This document shows positions 8,057 through 15,671 of a DNA stretch of 64,000 nucleotides, in pieces (positions within the stretch are counted from its first letter, which is position 1; each line of letters starts with the position of its first letter). Origin of the DNA: Rivularia sp034931125 (lineage in GTDB: Bacteria > Cyanobacteriota > Cyanobacteriia > Cyanobacteriales > Nostocaceae); the NCBI RefSeq assembly GCF_034931125.1, contig NZ_JAYGHM010000016.1, positions 1-64,000 on the forward strand. The letters run 5' to 3'. The position numbers were made by a program, and so were the translations under genes. The notes beneath the pieces were generated by a model. It was not told the DNA's origin. It searched no databases and saw nothing but the letters and a program-made list of their open reading frames with translations.

Positions 8057-9235
8057 ATGGAGTACGATTTTCAACAACTGGCTCAACTTTACAAAAATAC
8101 TCTGCTCAACGATATACTACCATTTTGGTTACAGCATTCTGTAGACTGGGAAAAAGGCGGTTATTTCACCTGCTTGGATAGAACTGGTAAAGTATACGAT
8201 CGCGACAAGTTTATTTGGCTACAAAGTCGTCAGTTGTGGCTGTTTTCTATGCTGTACAATCAGTTGGAGAAGCGGCAAGATTGGTTGAAAATCGCTGCAA
8301 ACGGTGCTAGTTTTCTCGCTGCAAACGGTAGAGATGAGAGCGGGAACTGGTATTTTTCTCTAACCCGTGAAGGTAAACCATTAACGCAGCCTTACAATAT
8401 ATTTTCTGATTGTTTCGCGGCAATGGCTTTTAGTCAATATGCTCTCGCTTCCGGTGAAGAATCGGCCAAAGATATAGCATTGCAAGCTTATTATAACGTT
8501 TTACGTCGTCAAGAAAATCCTAAAGGTATATATAACAAGACTTATCCCGGTACTCGTCCAATGAAATCTTTAGCAGTACCGATGATTTTAGCTAACTTGT
8601 CTTTAGAAATGGCTTGGTTACTAGAAAACGATACTTTAGAAAAAGTTTTAGATAGAACTGTAGCGGAAGTTATGGATGATTTCCTCGACAAAGAGCGAGG
8701 ATTAATGTTTGAAAATGTTGCTCTCGATGCTTCCCATATTGACTGTTTTGAAGGAAGGTTAATCAACCCCGGTCACGGTATTGAAGCCATGTGGTTTATG
8801 ATGGATATCGCTCAGCGTCGCGGGGATCGGGAATTAATTAATCGAGCGGTTGATGTCACGTTAAATATCCTTAATTTTGCCTGGGATAAAAAACACGGTG
8901 GTTTGTATTATTTTATGGATGCTTCGGGACATCCTCCACAGCAGCTTGAATGGGATCAAAAATTGTGGTGGGTGCATTTGGAATCTTTGGTAGCGTTAGC
9001 GATGGGTTATCGTTTGACGGGAAGAACAGAATGTTGGCAATGGTATCAAAAAATGCACGATTACGCTTGGACACATTTCGCTGATGCGGAGTATGGGGAG
9101 TGGTTTGGTTATTTGAATCGTCGTGGTGAGGTGTTGTTGAATTTGAAAGGTGGTAAGTGGAAGGGTTGTTTTCACGTTCCCAGAGGAATGTATATGTGTT
9201 GGTTGCAGTTTGAGATTATGTCAGGTAATGGGTAA
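8057..9235 (+). CDS. AGE-family sugar 2-epimerase/isomerase
   Basis: About 392 residues from the ATG at 8057; an upstream start at 7955 would add 34 residues not typical of the family, which begins near DFQQLAQLYKNTLLNDILPFW. The (alpha/alpha)6-barrel signatures are present: GGYFTCLDRTG, WLQSRQLWLFSMLYN, INPGHGIEAMWFMMD and KHGGLYYFMD, with WWVHLESLVAL and FHVPRGMYMCW near the end. The histidines in NPGHGIE and FHVPR match the catalytic ones of N-acylglucosamine 2-epimerase. Substrate cannot be read from sequence: it could be N-acetylglucosamine/mannosamine, cellobiose or mannose. Confidence 0.85.
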   Translation: MEYDFQQLAQLYKNTLLNDILPFWLQHSVDWEKGGYFTCLDRTGKVYDRDKFIWLQSRQLWLFSMLYNQLEKRQDWLKIAANGASFLAANGRDESGNWYFSLTREGKPLTQPYNIFSDCFAAMAFSQYALASGEESAKDIALQAYYNVLRRQENPKGIYNKTYPGTRPMKSLAVPMILANLSLEMAWLLENDTLEKVLDRTVAEVMDDFLDKERGLMFENVALDASHIDCFEGRLINPGHGIEAMWFMMDIAQRRGDRELINRAVDVTLNILNFAWDKKHGGLYYFMDASGHPPQQLEWDQKLWWVHLESLVALAMGYRLTGRTECWQWYQKMHDYAWTHFADAEYGEWFGYLNRRGEVLLNLKGGKWKGCFHVPRGMYMCWLQFEIMSGNG

Positions 9236-9589
9236 TTGCTAATTGGTAATAAAAAATTATTGACGGAACTAACACAAATTTGGTTGCGTCTCTAATCATA
9301 ATTGAACATCCATTAACCGGCTCCCACAAGCTGGGTAATGCAGTGGTACTGGGCGACAGCTTTGCCTGCTGAGCGAATTCGGACTCCAACCAGGGTAAGA
9401 TAGCCAGAAGGCAAAGTTTATTCATATTGATAATCGATAATCTAAGGTTCGTAGTTGCGCTTTAACGCTTTTATTTTATAACTACTAAATGAATGAGTCA
9501 GAAGTTATAAGGAACCCAATTTTATAGTCTTTTTCAAAATTAAATTATCTACTGATTAATCTAAAATTTCTTCAGACTATAAGTCTGGG

Positions 9590-9770
9590 GCTACACAGAC
9601 AAAGCTGCTCAAGATTTTGAATTTAGTGCATCTGCATGGACTTTCTAAAATAACCCGCGCAGGCGGTGAACTAGTTGGCGGTGTCGGTTTCCGTCCCGCC
9701 AAACTAGTGAACCCGGAGGGGTTTTGCCTGTGTAGCAGCGGTTTCAACCGCCAGGGATGAATCAAATTTA
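9590..9770. repeat. Compound hairpin repeat
   Basis: Holds gaactagttggcgg and ccgccaaactagtgaac as inverted arms, followed by acccggagg, and outer parts ctacacaggc-like and gcctgtgtagcagcgg. A related gaacccggagg ending occurs at 63891-63902, at the far end of the window. It does not encode a recognisable protein. The rest of 9236-10082 holds only the element at 9826-9939. Confidence 0.5.
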
Positions 9771-9825
9771 ACTTGTAATCTGAACGTATAATCTACGTAT
9801 TTACTCATGTATCAATTCGGATTGC

Positions 9826-9939
9826 TATAGCCCTTTTCGGTTGAGTGCAATACACTTCGGAGAACCTCACCCCCATCCCCTCTCCTTGTTAAGGAGAGGG
9901 GTGAGGTTTTTGTATTCTATTCAACTAAAAACCGCTATA
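9826..9939 (+). repeat. MITE-like element, family A, copy 1
   Basis: Starts tatagcccttttcgg and ends ccgctata with the stretch ttgtattctattcaactaaaa before it. The middle holds an inner inverted pair, cctcaccccc and ggggtgagg. Family members are at 13426-13509, 27116-27244 and 59022-59114. The ends tatagcggtttt and aaaaccgctata form terminal inverted repeats. Confidence 0.75.
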
Positions 9940-10082
9940 TTGTTCGCTTTTTGTCTTTGACAAACTTAAAATAAAACTTTTAAAAACCCTGCATAAAATT
10001 TCAACTTTCAACGTATTCAATATTAAGTTGGGATTCAACCCAAACATACAAAAATTAAACCATATTTTTCAGGAGTATAAAT

Positions 10083-10508
10083 ATGTTAAAGCGTTCTTTA
10101 GCTGTTGCTGCTGTTGGTACAGTATTAACTTTGGCTTCCATTAGCCCTTCTTTAGCTGCACCTGCTGACTTCATTGGTACTTGGGAAAATACAAACTCTA
10201 ATACTCGCGGAATTACTAAATTAGTTGTAACCAAAGCTAGCGGAGATAAATTGAATATTAGGGCATTTGGTAGCTGTAGTCCCAAGGATTGCGATTGGGG
10301 TACAGCATCCTTAACTACCTACGGTACTAGCGTACAAGATAAAAATCATCGCTCTGCTACTACTAACTACAATAAGAGTTTTGCCAATACTCTATTAACT
10401 ATTAATCTTGGAAGTACAAACAAATTAAACCTACAAAGTTTTACTCTATTTAAAGATAATAGCAACAGGCAAAACTACACTTCTATAGAAGCTTTTCGTA
10501 AGCGCTAA
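10083..10508 (+). CDS. Small exported protein of unknown function
   Basis: 141 residues. A clear signal peptide (MLKRSLAVAAVGTVLTL ... SPSLAA) is cut near residue 22. The mature part begins ADFIGTWENTN, which resembles the opening of lipocalin-like beta-barrels, and contains a close cysteine pair (GSCSPKDCDWG) that could form a disulfide in the periplasm. An AGGAG ribosome-binding site precedes the ATG. No family recognised. It stands alone. Confidence 0.7.
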   Translation: MLKRSLAVAAVGTVLTLASISPSLAAPADFIGTWENTNSNTRGITKLVVTKASGDKLNIRAFGSCSPKDCDWGTASLTTYGTSVQDKNHRSATTNYNKSFANTLLTINLGSTNKLNLQSFTLFKDNSNRQNYTSIEAFRKR

Positions 10509-10636
10509 TTCCATTTTTTCTCAATTATCAGCAATCAAAAAGTGAGTATATATTAAGTTTCGGATATAATCGGTATTATCAAACTGATTTTATCCGATTT
10601 CTCTATTTAACAAATCTGACAAAAATAAACGCAATA

Positions 10637-10990
10637 TTATCGAATGGGAAAAGAATTTTCGTCTGGTAATTGACTATCATGTTCAATGTTCGGAGTAATC
10701 CAGGGTGCAGATGGTGGTAAGTGCCGCATTGGTGTATAGCTTCCATTTCCAGGCTTAGGTTTAATTACTGGCATTTTATTCATCATCTCTCCTTCAATCG
10801 GGGGAATCCAAGGTGGTGGTGGTGGCATTGGTCTGATACCACCTTGTGCGGGATTTAACATTGCATCAATCGAATCTTTGAGCTTGACGGCTTGATATTC
10901 AACCTGCTTTACTGTATTCGCCAACCCTGGGATAGCAGTTAATAAAACTGTAGATATCGCAATCGTTACACTAAGAATTTTGCTTTTCAT
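10637..10990 (-). CDS. Small exported proline-rich protein of unknown function
   Basis: 117 residues with a signal peptide (MKSKILSVTIAISTVLLTA ... GLA), then a short helix (VEYQAVKLKDSIDAML) and a proline-rich tail with PMPPPPPWIPP and a second, related MRHLPPSAPWITP. The two P-W-I motifs suggest an internal duplication. No family recognised. It converges with the preceding gene. Confidence 0.6.
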   Translation of the reverse strand: MKSKILSVTIAISTVLLTAIPGLANTVKQVEYQAVKLKDSIDAMLNPAQGGIRPMPPPPPWIPPIEGEMMNKMPVIKPKPGNGSYTPMRHLPPSAPWITPNIEHDSQLPDENSFPIR

Positions 10991-11432
10991 CTAGACCTCT
11001 AAAACTTAGAAATTTATGTAACTACGTACTCAACTACTAACCGCGATCGCAGTATTTCAGAAATAAATGCTCAGGTTTTTTCTAACTACACTAATTTATT
11101 AATTAGATTCGCATTGGTAAACAGCACTAAAAATCATACATTCCTAATTAAGTAATGTATCTGCGATTAATATTTAAACAAGTCTATTAACTTGCTTTCA
11201 AGAAACCCAAAACTGCCATCAATGCGAACACAACATATATTATATGTCAGCAATTATACTAATTATACCGGATTAGAATATTCTCTGTCATCATCTTCTA
11301 ACTAAATTTATATTAATTAGTTTTATAGTTAATTAACGATTGTCTAAGCATTAAAATAAGGGAACGAATAGCTTTTAATTAGCTAAATATTAAAAGAGAC
11401 GTAGCTTCCAAACTCCAAACTCCTTTATTCCC

Positions 11433-13376
11433 TCATTTTCGCCACAATTGCTGTAAAGCGTTTGCTAAATTAACAAATATCTCTTCGATTTTCAACATTG
11501 CGTTGTCAATTAATGCCAAAAATTGCTCTAAGGGATGCTTTTGATACCCAATTAATTCTGCTTTGGTTTCGATCCATTCTGGTTTGGCTTCGACTTGTGT
11601 TGATTCGCGAGTTTGAGTAATTTCTGCTTGATTCTGATGCGATCGCGTTGGACTAATAGTAATTTTTTGGGAGATTGGAGAATTTACTGTAGTGCGAGCA
11701 TCTTGCTGGCTTCCCTTTATAAAATCTTGCTGGCTTCCCTTTATAAAATCTTGCTGGCTTCCCTTTATAAAATCTTGCTGGCTTCCCTTTATAAAATCTT
11801 GCTGGCTTCCCTTTATAAANNNNNNNNNNNNNNNNNNNNNNNNNTGGCTTCCCTTTATAAAATCTTGCTGGCTTCCCTTTATAAAATCTTGCTGGCTTCC
11901 CTTTATAAAATCTTGCTGGCTTCCCTTTATAAAATCTTGCTGGCTTCCCTTTATAAAATCTTGCTCATTTCGTAGAACAGGTTTTTTCGGATTCTGTAAA
12001 CCAGCTTTTTCTTTGAGTCGTAATGTTCTCCAATTTGGAATTTGAAAACGTCCAAATAGTTTTTCGGAGGAACTATTTACTTGAGTGGAAGGATTTAATT
12101 GTAATGCTTGATTTTCTCTATTTAGTTGCGGGATTCCACTATTAAATAAGTCTTCAAAAGTTAACCAGTCATCTGTTGATTGGCTTTGTAATTTAGAATT
12201 AGGTTTAATCGTAGGAAGATATCTTGTTGGTGGAGTTTGCTTAATTTTTTTACCTTTGGGTTCCCCATAAAAGTAATTCAGCGCTGCTGAAATCAAAGCT
12301 TGAATTCTGGACTTGTATGATTCTAAATTACCATCAGCTACAACTTGTTTTGTGTCGAGGGTTATATTACGATACTCCGAAGATGTAACGTTTTGCGTAT
12401 CTCCATATAAAAAGATGTCTAATTTTGCTTTTGCTACTTTAATTAGTTGATTGCTGCGCTGTCGTACTATAGCTTGAGCGCGGGATACGGGAACTAAAGC
12501 GTTTTCTAATTTCGCAACAGCAGTATCTAAAGATGCTACTGTACTTGGATTAATTTGTATATTGTATTCCTCATTGACATTTACCCCAGGTAATGCATTT
12601 GTTTGATTAACATTATCTTTATCTGGAGAAAGTGTTTTTAATATATTTTCTACTTTGGATAATAATTTTTCTGGCTTTTCTTGAGATAACCGCCAAGAAC
12701 GCCAATAATTAGCAATTTCAATGATAATCTTGTTTTCTAACGCTTGCTGTTGCGATGCAGTTAAAATATCAAGAATTTCGTTTTCGCTGGTTACAAGTAC
12801 TAAATTTTGACTGCACAGTTGTGAAGCAATTCCCCGAATTTTTGGAGCAGAATATTTTAAATTACTTGGGGAATTTTGCTCGTTTGGTTGATTAATTGTA
12901 GTGCGAGCATCTTGCTCGCTAGCTTGAAGCCCGCTATCTTGAATATGCTCGCTAGCTTGAAGCCCGCTATCTTGAATATGCTCGCTAGCTTGAGCATCTT
13001 GCAGGCTTGGCTGATTAGATAAGGAGCTAGACGCGGACACTACGATATTTGCTTTAGAAGTGCGAGAAATAGATAATTGCCAATCCCCTGAAGAGGGAAT
13101 ATATTGCGTTTCGATATTTTCTAGGACTCTTGCGATCGCAGTGTCGGTAGCTAAAGGAATTTCTTCTGGTGGTGCTGCGGGAAGTTGCGTTCCAGCGGAA
13201 TCAACGGCTTTTTGTAACAGTAAATATATGGATTGAGAAAGTGCTTCAATTGACCAACTTGTGGCAACTTGTAACTGTCGCAACGAGCGTCCGAATCCTT
13301 CACCGAAGCGTGTGGATTGTTTGTGAAAGAAGTTAAATAGCCTGCTTTGATAGCGTCCTTTGGGAGCAGAAGGCAT
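11433..13376 (-). CDS. Unknown cyanobacterial protein with an expanded 8-residue repeat
   Basis: 647 residues as drawn, crossing a 25-N gap. The N-terminal 130 residues (SRLFNFFHKQSTRFGEGFGRSLRQLQ) and the middle (IANYWRSWRLSQ; LISAALNYFYGEPKG) look like a conserved cyanobacterial protein of unknown role. There is no signal peptide or membrane segment. About residues 455-560 are an array of FIKGSQQD, five copies on each side of the gap and ending in QQDARTT. Near residue 137 lies a second repeat, QASEHIQDSGL, twice, also ending in EQDARTT. Both inserts come from an intergenic DNA repeat, the gtagtgcgagcatcttgct family also seen at 47.3-47.7 kb. The C-terminus (LEQFLALIDNAMLKIEEIF) resumes ordinary sequence. 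Confidence 0.6.
   Translation of the reverse strand: MPSAPKGRYQSRLFNFFHKQSTRFGEGFGRSLRQLQVATSWSIEALSQSIYLLLQKAVDSAGTQLPAAPPEEIPLATDTAIARVLENIETQYIPSSGDWQLSISRTSKANIVVSASSSLSNQPSLQDAQASEHIQDSGLQASEHIQDSGLQASEQDARTTINQPNEQNSPSNLKYSAPKIRGIASQLCSQNLVLVTSENEILDILTASQQQALENKIIIEIANYWRSWRLSQEKPEKLLSKVENILKTLSPDKDNVNQTNALPGVNVNEEYNIQINPSTVASLDTAVAKLENALVPVSRAQAIVRQRSNQLIKVAKAKLDIFLYGDTQNVTSSEYRNITLDTKQVVADGNLESYKSRIQALISAALNYFYGEPKGKKIKQTPPTRYLPTIKPNSKLQSQSTDDWLTFEDLFNSGIPQLNRENQALQLNPSTQVNSSSEKLFGRFQIPNWRTLRLKEKAGLQNPKKPVLRNEQDFIKGSQQDFIKGSQQDFIKGSQQDFIKGSQQDFIKGSXXXXXXXXXFIKGSQQDFIKGSQQDFIKGSQQDFIKGSQQDFIKGSQQDARTTVNSPISQKITISPTRSHQNQAEITQTRESTQVEAKPEWIETKAELIGYQKHPLEQFLALIDNAMLKIEEIFVNLANALQQLWRK
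11707..11964 (-). repeat. 24-bp tandem repeat inside a reading frame
   Basis: The unit is 24 bp (tggcttccctttataaaa plus tcttgc). There are five copies left of the gap at 11820-11844 and exactly five to its right (11845-11964). The unit length is divisible by three, and the missing 7 bp of the interrupted unit plus any whole number of units keeps the frame. Copy number changes would therefore lengthen or shorten the protein without breaking it. Confidence 0.9.
11820..11844. other. Assembly gap (25 N)
   Basis: Run of 25 N inside the 24-bp repeat. The same arbitrary length occurs at 15357-15381, so the true size is unknown. Confidence 0.95.
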
Positions 13377-13425
13377 GGTAGGAAGTTAGGAGTTAGGAGT
13401 TGGGAGTTGGGAGTTATTTGAAAAA

Positions 13426-13509
13426 CCTTACCCCACCTCCGGCACCTTACTAAGGAGAGGGAAAGGGGTGAGGTTAATTTTGTATTCTAATCAACTGAAA
13501 ACCACTATA
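13426..13509 (+). repeat. MITE-like element, family A, copy 2 (5' truncated)
   Basis: Shares accttactaaggagaggg-type centre, ggggtgaggtt and ttgtattctaatcaactgaaa with the copy at 9826-9939, and ends accactata. The left terminal repeat is missing; a heptamer array (ggagttg/ggagtta, 13382-13415) adjoins it. Confidence 0.65.
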
Positions 13510-13640
13510 TGTGAAAAAATCATCAAAAATTGTTACATAACAAAATTTCTAAATGTTTTTCTAAAGATTTATCGGTATCCTTTTTTTAAGTTCTTTTACT
13601 ATTAAGCATATAGAACTTTTTACCCGATTTTAGCGGAAAT

Positions 13641-15671
13641 ATGACTAATTCCATACCTGAATCTAATACAAATCTAAATTCACCAACTAATTCGCAAATT
13701 ATTCTGCAAGCGGTTGAAAAGTTACGTGCTTTTTCTGAAACGGATGTTCGCTCAAATTGGCGCAGTTTTTCAGGTGATATGAGTGTTAATGAGGTTTTCG
13801 CTGCCGATTTTTCTAGTTGGGATAGTACGGAATTAAACGCTAAAGGACATATTGCTTGGGAAAAGGGTAAAAATGTGTTTTGGTTAACACAAAAAATTAT
13901 CGTTCCCCAAGATTTGCAAGGTTATCCGGTCGCAGGTTTGTGTTTGCGATTGGCTTTGGTTTGGTGGGCTGATTCCGCTCAAGTCTATATTAATGGTTCT
14001 TTGGTAGCTCAGGGCGATTTATTTGATTTTTCGCAACGAGTTTTATTGAATGAGCAGGTAACACCGGGTGAAGAGTTTAATGTTGCTTTGCGTTTGGTAA
14101 GTCCGGGACACGATAATGGTGCTTTGGTAAATTCGAGGTGCGTTTATGAAGCTGTGGGGAATAATCTTGATCCCGGTTTTGTCGCGTCGGAGTTGGCGAT
14201 CGCACAGCGTTATTATGAAGCTTTTGCTCCCGATGAGTTAGATGTGGTTGCGGGGTTGGTGAAGGAAGTTGTTGGGGAAATTGACGCTGAGGAAGAAGGA
14301 AGAGAAGTAAAGGAGGTAGTTGATAAATCGCTGGGTTTTCTAAGTAATAGGCTTAATCAATCCAAAATCCGTCTTGAAAAGTTTGATGGGACGGAAACCG
14401 ACCCCATCAACTTTCCGCAAAATCTAAAATCTAAAATTCATCTTGTTGGTCATGCACATTTGGATATGGCTTGGTTATGGCGGGTATGTGATACTTGGGA
14501 GGCTGCGAAGAATACTTTTACGTCGGTTTTGAAGCTGCAAGAGGATTTTCCGGAGTTGATTTTCTGTCATTCGACTCCAGCGCTTTATGCTTGGGTGGAA
14601 GAAAATTGTCCAGATTTATTTGCACAAATAAAAAAAGCTGTTGAAAATAATCTTTGGGAAGTTGTGGGCGCTTTTTGGGTGGAACCGGAGTTAAATATAA
14701 TTTCTGGTGAATCGATTGTTCGTCAATTATTATACGGTCAACGCTACGTAAAAGAGAAGTTTGGTAAGTTTTCCACGGTTGCATGGCTTCCTGACAGCTT
14801 CGGCTTTTGCTGGACTTTACCTCAATTTATGATTGGTGCGGGAGTGGAATATTTTGTTACTCAAAAGCTGATTTGGAACGATACAACTAAATTTCCTCAC
14901 GGAGCTTTTTGGTGGCGATCGCCAGATGGTAGCGAAATATTCAGCTTGATGTCAGCGCCGATTGGTGAAGGTATCGACCCAGTAAAAATGGTAGAGTACG
15001 CGATCGCTTGGGAGAAACAAACGGGTTTACAAGATTATCTCTGGCTTCCCGGAGTCGGCGATCACGGCGGCGGACCCACCCGTGATATGCTCGAAATTGC
15101 CCGACGCTGGCAAGATTCACCTTTATGTCCCGAACTTGAATTCACCACCGTTGAGAAGTATTTGCGGGGGATTCAGGGACAAGGGGATGGGGAGATGGGG
15201 AGATGGGGAGATGGTGAATCCACTCTCGTGCGGAGGTTCCCTCCGTTGAGAGAAGTGGTGAACCCGTTCGCGAAGCGTCTCCGTAAGGAGAAGGGGGAGA
15301 TTGGGAGATGGGGAGATGGGGAGATGGGGAGATGGGGAGATGGGGAGATGGGGAGANNNNNNNNNNNNNNNNNNNNNNNNNTGGGGAGATGGGGAGATGG
15401 GGAGATGGGGAGATGGGGAGATGGGGAGATGGGGAGATGGGGAGATTGGGAGATGGGGAGATGGGAAGATGGGGAGATGGGGAGATGGGGAGATTGGAAG
15501 ATGGGGAGATGGGGGGAACAATCCAAAATCCAAAATCTAAAATCCAAAATTGGAATGATGAACTATATCTGGAATTCCATCGCGGCTGCTATACTACTCA
15601 TGGCGACCAAAAGCGTTACAATCGTCGCGGTGAAAATCTGCTGTATGAAGCGGAATTGTTTGCAGCAATAG
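13641..15671 (+). CDS. GH38 alpha-mannosidase, N-terminal half (frame lost in an 8-bp repeat)
   Basis: The first about 510 residues are the N-terminal part of a class II alpha-mannosidase. A galactose-binding-like region comes first, then the catalytic barrel: HLVGHAHLDMAWLWR (zinc His and Asp) at about 268-282, VVGAFWVEPE, and the nucleophile region WLPDSFGFCWTLPQ at about 379-392. After GIQGQGDGEMGRW at about residue 510 the frame enters an octamer minisatellite and a 25-N gap, and then runs out of frame to a stop at 15671. The domain continues in another frame in the next entry, so this may be a truncated off-state product or simply an effect of the unresolved repeat. Confidence 0.75.
   Translation: MTNSIPESNTNLNSPTNSQIILQAVEKLRAFSETDVRSNWRSFSGDMSVNEVFAADFSSWDSTELNAKGHIAWEKGKNVFWLTQKIIVPQDLQGYPVAGLCLRLALVWWADSAQVYINGSLVAQGDLFDFSQRVLLNEQVTPGEEFNVALRLVSPGHDNGALVNSRCVYEAVGNNLDPGFVASELAIAQRYYEAFAPDELDVVAGLVKEVVGEIDAEEEGREVKEVVDKSLGFLSNRLNQSKIRLEKFDGTETDPINFPQNLKSKIHLVGHAHLDMAWLWRVCDTWEAAKNTFTSVLKLQEDFPELIFCHSTPALYAWVEENCPDLFAQIKKAVENNLWEVVGAFWVEPELNIISGESIVRQLLYGQRYVKEKFGKFSTVAWLPDSFGFCWTLPQFMIGAGVEYFVTQKLIWNDTTKFPHGAFWWRSPDGSEIFSLMSAPIGEGIDPVKMVEYAIAWEKQTGLQDYLWLPGVGDHGGGPTRDMLEIARRWQDSPLCPELEFTTVEKYLRGIQGQGDGEMGRWGDGESTLVRRFPPLREVVNPFAKRLRKEKGEIGRWGDGEMGRWGDGEMGRXXXXXXXXXGRWGDGEMGRWGDGEMGRWGDWEMGRWEDGEMGRWGDWKMGRWGEQSKIQNLKSKIGMMNYIWNSIAAAILLMATKSVTIVAVKICCMKRNCLQQ
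15186..15516 (+). repeat. 8-bp minisatellite (tggggaga)n inside the mannosidase gene
   Basis: Octamer array with occasional ttgggaga or tgggaaga variants, broken at 15213-15299 by a palindromic insert (cgttcgcgaagcgtctccg type) and by a 25-N gap. The flanks are in perfect octamer phase (tggggaga before, tggggaga after), so the missing bases should be a multiple of eight. The complementary octamer (atctcccc) forms intergenic arrays at 17.3, 19.8, 21.3, 35.5 and 55.3 kb. A heptamer run (aaaatcc) follows at about 15521-15551. Confidence 0.92.

Noticed and set aside
15123..15547. Minus-strand frames rich in SPHLPI repeats
   Set aside because: Pure translation of the octamer array opposite the mannosidase gene.
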